NCBI RefSeq assembly: GCF_964204645.1 | Contig: NC_134026.1 | Span: 16,760,650-16,824,649, forward strand | DNA: 64,000 bases | Direction of reading: 5' to 3' | Origin: Tubulanus polymorphus | Lineage: Eukaryota; Nemertea; Palaeonemertea; Tubulaniformes; Tubulanidae | In this document: positions 56,431 through 64,000 of the stretch, piece by piece | How the letters are laid out: each line of letters begins with the position of its first letter | Numbering within the stretch: the stretch's first letter is position 1 | Made by a program: the position numbers and the translations under genes | The notes under the pieces: generated by a model | Seen by the model: the letters and a program-made list of their open reading frames with translations, nothing else | The model's database searches: none | Told to the model about the DNA's origin: nothing

Positions 56431-57654
56431 AAATCATTGTACCATATACCTCGTACCTATAGTTTCTTCATTTGCAGAATCCTTGAAAACAGGATGGTGC
56501 GGTGTGTAGTGGCAATTTCCGATGAACAGGCGTCTGGTACTCTTTCAATAAAACCTCATTGTTCGTCGATAATGTTGGCATAAACACTAAGCATGTTGTT
56601 TCACCAAGCGTTGAATAGTAGACTTTGTCCTACCAAGGAACTACTCCGTAGTTTGTAGGCAGTGGACCATGTTCCAGCTTCCATGGTAAATGGACCACGT
56701 ATTGTCCACTATCTTCATCTAACTGTATCGAGTTACCGCACTAATCCTCGACAGTAATATTAGATTGTAGTTTAAACGCAGTCTCAAATGTTTTGTGACT
56801 TTCTAAAAATTATCAAAAATTTAACTGATTTTTAGTTCATAAATGAACAGTTAAAAATTGTTGAATCATGTCGATCAACCTACTAACAGTCCGGAATGTG
56901 GGATAATGTCAGGCTTTAGGGAACATAATGCCCCCGACGTCTTCACATTTACAGAAAAGATTACGTAAGCGATTCACGCTGATTGGTAATTTTGGCAAAA
57001 GATTGGTAATTTTGTGTTATTGACTGTAACTTTTTCATGTTTTGAGATACAATGTAGAATTTTTCATTGAAGATAGAGTTTTATCTGAGGATTTTGTTGA
57101 TCCTACTTTCGTAAATATTTCTTCATAGAAACGCGCATGGCACAAAATTACCAATCTTTTTGAGGCGCCTTCCCTAAAGCGACGTATATTTTTTTAACTG
57201 TAACTGTATCCGATTGTTACAGCCGAGAAAAATAAAATAAACAATCAGAAAATAGAAATTTTCACCTTTCTAACGATAAATTTTTGAAGCAAAAGAGGGA
57301 TGGACGACAATTAATCGCGCTAAAGGTTTTAGTTTGAAAAATGTGAAAATCTTTCCAACAATGCGGGGACCTGTGAGACGGCCTCAAAATGGTGCCTGGA
57401 AACTGGAAACCTCTCTACCATTTTTCAACTGTAAATTCACACTTGATATTGATATTAATAATCAATATTACTTATTTCATTATATAGCGCACTGCTGCAA
57501 ATTGTAATCAGTGTGCTTTACATGAGTATAAAATTAACACAAGCTGAAGAAATCCAAATTTAAATACGTGGATGATAAAAATCAAGTTAAAAGGTGTAGG
57601 GGCGAAGAGATCTGGCGAAAAAAAACAGTAATGGGCGCAAAATGGACCCGTGCC
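56431..57654. other. No gene seen
   Basis: About 1.2 kb without recognisable coding or RNA content. Confidence 0.4.
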
Positions 57655-57925
57655 TAATTGCCCGACCAAAGACGACGGACCAGACCTGAGTCAAATTGAG
57701 CGTGTTAATTTAAACTGGTTCTGGAAGTCAGTCACTTCGCTTTGTTTAAGTATGGACTCGTTTAGATTCCATGGTTTTAAGCATTGTTTAGTATCGAATG
57801 GGGTTTGAATTTGAATGTGAAATGAATTTGAACATGACAATTGGTAAGCCATCCAGTTAAGTCGGACCTGATTCGAGCCAATTTGGCCCCAACAAATCGT
57901 CTCTATGTGATCCCGGCTTATGTTG
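57655..57925. repeat. MITE-like element
   Basis: Inverted words CAGACCTGAGTCAAATTG and (inverted at the right) CCAAATTGGCTCGAATCAGG flank about 200 bp. The right side ends TATGTGATCCCGGCTTA, recalling the end of the 49,780 element. Confidence 0.4.
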
Positions 57926-58120
57926 GTCATGAGTGATGAGAGAAATCTTTCCCTTTATGTTTGCAATTTAGCCATTGTCCTAGTTTTAACTTCTGATTTG
58001 TACCCTGTATAGGGGTTTATATTTCTGTTTGCACTCTTTCATAGAAATTCGACATATATCAAATGGGATATTTGATTAAAGACACTGTAGACCGGTACAC
58101 ACCAATAAGTCCATCCACCC

Positions 58121-58160
58121 GACCTACGAGCAATCATCTCATTAATGAGATAATTGCTCG
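58121..58160. repeat. 40-bp near-perfect palindrome
   Basis: CTACGAGCAATCATCTCATT followed at once by its inverted copy with one mismatch and no loop. Confidence 0.75.
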
Positions 58161-58544
58161 TAGATCCGACAGCTACGTTTTACAACTAGAAGTATATTAG
58201 ATCAGATTCCTAATAATAAAATCATTACTATTAAGAATATGTTATTAATTATGAATAATTTCAAAAAGAATTGACTAAATATATTGCTTTGAATGGCCTT
58301 GAGATATTGGATAGGGCGATTTTGAATTATTTTTGGGGAATTTTATCAAGAAGCTCAACTCCCTAAGGCGATAAAGTGTTAAAGGCAGATCTTTACCGAT
58401 TATGATCCCACCATATGAATTGCTCATGAAACTGTAATGTATAAACACCTCACCATTAACGTAGACTGGGGGACGTCCTGTTGCACATGCTATATTACAC
58501 CATGATAAAAAGCCTATTATAGTCGAGTTGGATTTCTTGATGTA

Positions 58545-59610
58545 TAAATTGAATGAAGGAAAAAATGGGCAAGGAAAAAATGGCCAAAACATTAAAAACA
58601 TTAAGCTTTCAATTTAATTATATCATATATTTTTCATGGGGCTTAAAACAATTAAAATCGGTATTGATGAGTTCAGAAATGTGATGAACTTACATTTCAT
58701 TTCATTACATATAATTAATATATCAAGAACTATCATGCAAGTGGTCAATGGATAAACTTACTAGTGATGAACTTAAACTTGATTAGATAACAAAATTGAT
58801 AATTCAAAACATCTAAGTAAGCTATTAGGGCATAGACTGTCTTAAATCATCAAAGGTAAATGCATCGAAATTGTGTGGTAATTCATATAGCAAAATGGTG
58901 CAGTGTCTGATAACATCAAAGTGAGATATGATCGTCGTAAATCCACATAAACTAATTCAGGAATTGGTCTAATAATCTCAAAAAGTGACATGCCAAAGCA
59001 TCGGAAAACATCAATGCAATTGATTTCGTGTTAGTTGATAAAATGACAGTCGGTTTTCCATTTAATCTTGGCCTTTCTTTCCTTGGCCATTTTTTCCTGG
59101 CCACTTTTTCCTTGGCATTTTTTCCGTTCACCGTAAAAATACAGGGAGGGTCGGGAGCTTTATGTTCAATAACATTAGGTTCCTATAAATGTTTGCTCTA
59201 TGGATTTCAAAATAAAAGGAAAATCTACGTTCAAACGTGATATCTGTTTCATTACTCGTGATATATCGGGGAATCTCTGCAATAAAATTTCACAATTTCA
59301 AAACTTTTACAAAATGAGCAAATTGCGAACCTTAGTGATATTTGCTAACAGTATAAATTTTAGCGTATATGCGGATTAATGTGATATGTAATAAGTATCG
59401 TAGCGAATAATCAATGAGAAAAGTATCTACCGTAGCTGGATATGACAATTAAAATCCCAAATCCAGAATATCTCCCTCAAAATACCTTCATCCGTTCCAA
59501 AAAAAATCCCCTGGTAAAAATTTCCTATGTAGAAATCTAAAAAATCTAAACCCTAAGTCAACATGGTAAACATGGTGAACGGAAAAAATGGCCAGGAAAA
59601 ATGGTATGTA
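58545..59610. repeat. Repeats of GGAAAAAATGGCC in both orientations
   Basis: The word occurs at about 58,558-58,585, inverted at 59,078-59,125, and again direct at 59,580-59,605. It may mark ends of a non-autonomous element. The minus frame at 58,275-58,601 has no known motif and overlaps it. Confidence 0.4.
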
Positions 59611-59870
59611 ATTGTTTTCCTTTTGATTGGGTGTAGTGTTATAATATAAACTCATGTTTCTGTATTATTGTACATGTATTGTTTTGTGCAACACTGTATA
59701 TGTAAAGATGGTACTATGAGAAGTGTAGCCACCTAACGCTATATTGGAAAAATAAAAATTCTTTTTGTTCTCTCTCTCAATGGACACAGTCGAAATTGTG
59801 TTGGTGTCATTGTTCCTCTCGTATATTTGAGTTCGGTAATCCATCATCATCCGGAGACCGTGACCTAAAG

Positions 59871-60595
59871 ATGGCAACAGGTTATGGGCCCAGGACGCGC
59901 GCTCCGATGTTCGATGGCGATGACAGAAAATACGAACTTTGGGAAGTTAAATTCATGGGCTACATGAGGATACAAAAATTGCACGAGGTTATAACCGGAG
60001 CTTCCGCCCTACAAGGCGATGAGCTAGCGAGCAAGAAAGCCAAGGCATATGCTGAACTTGTACAATGCCTTGACGACCGTTCTTTGACTTTGATCATTAG
60101 AGATGCAAAGGACGATGGGGCAAAAGGACTAACAATACTGAGAGATCACTATCTGTCCAAAGGTAAGCCGAAGATAATTAGTTTGTATCACGAGCTAACC
60201 TCGCTGAAGAAAAGTATCGATGAAAATTTAACCAATTACGTTTTACGGGCAGAAACTGCTGTGGCATTTCTAAAATCGGCCGAGGAGAATATCAGCGATA
60301 GCTTGCTGGTGGCGATGATAATTAAAGGCTTGCCCGTCGAATTCAAACAGTTCTGTACCGCCATCAATCAAAGAGAAAAGACCGTGTCTTTTACCGACTT
60401 CAAGGTCGCATTGCGTAATTACGCATAGACCAATAAGTCCCAATCGGACAATTTTGAAGAAGATCGTGTTTTGAGAGTTAACTCAGCGCATCGTTCATAC
60501 CGCGGTCGCGTAAGACCTGGGAATAGCCAATCGTTGGTGTGTTTCCGATGCAATAAACCAGGACTGAATCGTTCCTTATTGAAAACAAAATCAGG
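59871..60595 (+). pseudogene. Copia-type Gag
   Basis: It starts MATGYGPRTRAPMFDGDDR, followed by YELWEVKFMGYM, a typical copia Gag (UBN2-like) entry, and about 185 residues of helical Gag. A TAG at 60,426 interrupts the frame. The same frame continues through RVRPGNSQSL to the zinc-knuckle start CFRCNKPG at about 60,540, where a deletion joins it to integrase sequence. It packages retroelement RNA. Confidence 0.75.
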
Positions 60596-60614
60596 CATGA
60601 AAAATCCTCGCCAC

Positions 60615-61260
60615 ATTCGCCTCACCAGAATGGAACAGCAGAATGGGCGTGGCGGTCGTTATTTGAAATGGCACGCTGCTTATTCTTGGAATCTCGTTTA
60701 CCCAAGCAATTGTGGTCTTACGCAGTCCTAGCATCGTGCTATATCCGAAATCGTTGTTTGAATAAACGATTGAATAAAACTACCAACGAGGTGCTTACAG
60801 GTCGAAAACCTAACCTTAGCCATATGCACATTTTTGGTTGTACATGCTATGCGTACCTGCAGGATAAAAGCAAACTTGATGCAAGATGTGATCAGGGTAT
60901 ATTTATCGGGTATGACCGATCGAGTCCGGCGTATTTAGTTTATTACCCTAGTGACGGAAATGTCAAAAAGGTAAGGTGTGTAAAGTTTGACGATAGGAGT
61001 AGATATTATGCCAACCGATTATATGGAAGATATACCCATACAGAATGAGAAAGGGGATCAAAACTCAAACGGTCCGATCGAGAGTGTACCTAACACACCA
61101 AACATAGGTAACACCCCAGTTAACGCTGAAAAATCATCCAGCAATGAAAATATCGAAATCCAGAATCGTAGATATCCCAAGAGGATAAGTTCAAGACCAA
61201 GCTATCTTGAAGATTTCGTCACAGAAGACGATCATAATGATTATATGAATATAGGGTGTC
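60615..61260 (+). pseudogene. Copia-type integrase C-terminal part
   Basis: The frame SPHQNGTAEWAWRSLFEMAR is the end of the integrase catalytic core. It continues with LPKQLWSYAVLASCYIRNR and MHIFGCTCYAYLQDKSKLD, then in another frame (60,987-61,260) with the linker block RRYPKRISSRPSYLEDFV. Protease, the first two integrase catalytic residues and all RT/RNase H are missing. The fragment ends abruptly where the satellite starts. Confidence 0.75.
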
Positions 61261-61261
61261 A

Positions 61262-64000
61262 CTAAACCTAAGACCCCCTAAACCTAAGACCTAAGACCCG
61301 TTAGGTCCTATGTTTATGGGTCTTAGGTTTAGTGACACCTATATATAATATACTAAACCTAAGACCCATAAACCTAAGACCCCCAAATATCTCGTCCAAA
61401 GTACACAAATAACGAATTAGAGCCAGGTCTTATGTTTATGGGTCTTAGGTTTAGTGACACCTATATATAATATACTAAACCTAAGACCCATAAACCTAAG
61501 ACCCCCAAATATCTCGTCTCTGATAAATGAACCAAATTTAGATAGGCCATCGATGGATCATTTTAACTAATATCTATATATTAGAACCATTTCGAATAGT
61601 CTAAAGTACACAAATAATGATTTAGAGTCGGGCCTTAGGTTTATGGGTCTTAGGTTTAGTGACACCTATGTATAATATACTAAACCTAAGACCCCCAAAT
61701 ATCTCGTCTTCGAACTATGTGAGCTGCTACTTCGTGCGGTATCGCAAAGAGGTTATGTTTGGCCACCGTTTATCTATTTTTTGTTTGTTTCCATGAAACT
61801 CTTTATTAGCAAAATAACTCGGAAAGTTATGAATCGATTTCTGTAAAATACGTTTACACATGAACAGTTGATTCCTCTAAAGTTAAATTTATTTATTTTC
61901 AAGTGTCCACTCTTGATTCGCCAAAACAACAGGCTGAGTTTAAATGATCTTATTCAACCAAATAACTCTCCTCATCGAGCTACATTTTTTGAATTTTCAT
62001 TCTTTTTTTCTAGAGATTTATAAGTAGCTGGTGAACTGACACATGTATTTTAGAACCATTTTTAAATCATCCAAAGTACACAAAATAACGAATTAGAGTC
62101 GGGTCTTATGTTTATGGGTCTTAGGTTTAGTGACACCTATATATAATATACTAAACCTAAGACCTATAAACCTAAGACCCTCAAATATCTCGTCTGATAA
62201 ATAAACCAGATTTGAATAGGCCATCGATGGATACTAATATCTATATATTAGAACCATTTTGAATAGTCTAAAGTACAAAAATAATGATTTAGAGTCGGGT
62301 CTTATGTTTATGGGTCTTAGGTTTAGTGACAACTATATATAATATACTAAACCTAAGACCCATAAACCTAAGACCCCCAAATATCTCGTCTCTGATAAAG
62401 AAACCAAATTTTAATAGGCCATCGATGGATCATTCTTACTAATATCTATATATTAGAACCATTTCGAATAGTCTAAAGTACACAAAAAATGATTTAGAGT
62501 CGGGTCTTAGGTTTATGGGTCTTAGGTTTAGTGACACCTATATATAATATACTAAACCTAAGACCCATAAACCTAAGACCCCCAAATATCTCGTCTTCGA
62601 ACTATCTGAGCTGCTACTTCATGCCGTATCGCAAAGAGGTTATGTTTCGCCACCGTTTATCTATTTTTTGTTTGTTTCCATGAAACTTTTTATTAGCAAA
62701 ATAACTCGGAAAGTTATGAATCGATTTCTGTAAAATACGTTTACACATGAACAGTTGATTCCTCTAAAGTTAAATTTATTTATTTTCAAGTGTCCACTCT
62801 TGATTCGCCAAAACAACAGGCTGAGTTTAAATGATCTTATTCAACCAAATAACTCTCCTCATCGAGCTACATTTTTTGAATTTTCATTCTTTTTTTCTAG
62901 AGATTTATAAGTAGCTGGTGAACTGACACATGTATTTTAGAACCATTTTTAAATCATCCAAAGTACACAAAATAACGAATTAGAGTCGGGTCTTATGTTT
63001 ATGGGTCTTAGGTTTAGTGACACCTATATATAATATACTAAACCTAAGACCTATAAACCTAAGACCCTCAAATATCTCGTCTGATAAATAAACCAGATTT
63101 GAATAGGCCATCGATGGATACTAATATCTATATATTAGAACCATTTTGAATAGTCTAAAGTACACAAATAATGATTTAGAGTCGGGTGTTAGGTTTAGTG
63201 ACACCTATATATAATATACTAAACCTAAGACCCATAAACCTAAGACCCCCAAATATCTCGTCTTTGAACTATCTGAGCTGCTACTTCATGCGGTATCACA
63301 TGTATTTTAGAACCATTTTTAAATCATCCAAAGTACACAAAATAACGCATTAGAGTCGGGTCTTATGTTTATGGGTCTTAGGTTTAGTGACAACTATATA
63401 TAATATACTAAACCTAAGACCCATAAACCTAAGACCCCCAAATATCTCGTCTCTGATAAAGAAACCAAATTTTAATAGGCCATCGATGGATCATTCTTAC
63501 TAATATCTATATATTAGAACCATTTCGAATAGTCTAAAGTACACAAAAAATGATTTAGAGTCGGGTCTTAGGTTTATGGGTCTTAGGTTTAGTGACACCT
63601 ATATATAATATACTAAACCTAAGACCCATAAACCTAAGACCCCCAAATATCTCGTCTTCGAACTATCTGAGCTGCTACTTCATGTCGTATCGCAAAGAGG
63701 TTATGTTTGGCCACCGTTTATCTATTTTTTGTTTGTTTCCATGAAACTTTTTATTAGCAAAATAACTCGGAAAGTTATGAATCGATTTCTGTAAAATACG
63801 TTTACACATGAACAGTTGATTCCTCTAAAGTTAAATTTATTTATTTTCAAGTGTCCACTCTTGATTCGCCAAAACATCAGACTGAGTTTAAATGATCTTA
63901 TTCAACCAAATAACTCTCCTCATCGAGCTACATTTTTTGAATATTCATTCTTTTTTTCTAGAGATTTATAAGTAGCTGGTGAACTGACACATGTATTTTA
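61262..64000. repeat. Palindromic higher-order satellite (to window end)
   Basis: About ten copies of a palindrome with arms ACTAAACCTAAGACCCATAA and its inverse, with an 18-base centre GACACCTATATATAATAT, recur at 61,326, 61,448, 61,646, 62,124, 62,322, 62,524, 63,010, 63,190, 63,375 and 63,583. They sit in a larger unit whose marker GAGCTGCTACTTC (about 61,720, 62,607, 63,274, 63,668) shows a full period near 886 bp and shortened versions. No gene. Confidence 0.85.

Noticed and set aside
61262-64000. CRISPR-like regular repeats
   Set aside because: Units are long, palindromic and nested, spacers are themselves repeats, and the sequence is plainly eukaryotic.
61262-64000. Telomere repeat
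   Set aside because: CCTAA occurs only inside a longer palindrome and not as a short pure tandem repeat.

Overview
This is eukaryotic, invertebrate-like nuclear DNA. It has spliced exons, a GPI-anchored Ly-6/uPAR-type (three-finger) gene, non-LTR, BEL/Pao and copia retroelements, tRNA-like SINEs, PIF/Harbinger pieces, MITEs and higher-order satellite. The mix of repeats resembles a marine lophotrochozoan, but nothing in the window fixes the species.

The left half is dominated by two very AT-rich Polinton/Maverick-type elements (virus-like DNA transposons). E1 (1-10,130, running out of the window on the left) carries a DNA polymerase B, an HNH protein, a 200-residue-class unknown protein and a small terminal protein. 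E2 (10,733-30,784, about 20 kb) is bounded by long terminal inverted repeats. Read from its right end on the minus strand it carries the terminal small protein, penton-like minor capsid protein, a run of small membrane or coiled-coil proteins, double-jelly-roll-type major capsid protein, protein-primed-type DNA polymerase B with N-terminal zinc fingers, HNH protein, the unknown protein, a retroviral-type integrase with a chromodomain-like tail and an FtsK/HerA-type packaging ATPase. It ends with the left copy of the terminal small protein. Most large genes are broken by stops and frameshifts, so E2 is an old, decayed copy.

E2 lies inside one intron of the Ly-6-like gene (exon 10,424-10,528; last exon 31,284-31,535; both phase 0). 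E1 ends 294 bp upstream of the first of these exons. E1 and E2 carry later insertions: a 2.2-kb element with an apparent 8-bp target duplication in the E1 polymerase, a composite insertion in the E1 HNH gene, and a 3.9-kb insertion in the E2 structural region. The last two share a 38-base terminal sequence.

The most unusual feature is the element ends. Each end is itself a 116-190-bp palindrome. The two arms of one palindrome match each other better than the two ends of the same element match each other, which points to hairpin-templated end copying. Further isolated ends of related elements sit at 35.7 kb (inside a Harbinger transposase) and 54.8 kb (inside a LINE).

From 31.6 to 64 kb the window is a repeat graveyard: a cluster of a family with a 154-bp internal tandem repeat (31.7-34.5 kb), Harbinger/Myb remains (36.7-39.2 kb), a LINE with ORF1 and ORF2 (42.7-46.9 kb), a hammerhead-like motif (47.2 kb), an inverted SINE pair (47.7-48.9 kb), a BEL/Pao fragment (51.2-52.4 kb), a second, minus-strand LINE (52.6-56.4 kb), a deleted copia element (59.9-61.3 kb) and a palindromic satellite (61.3-64 kb).
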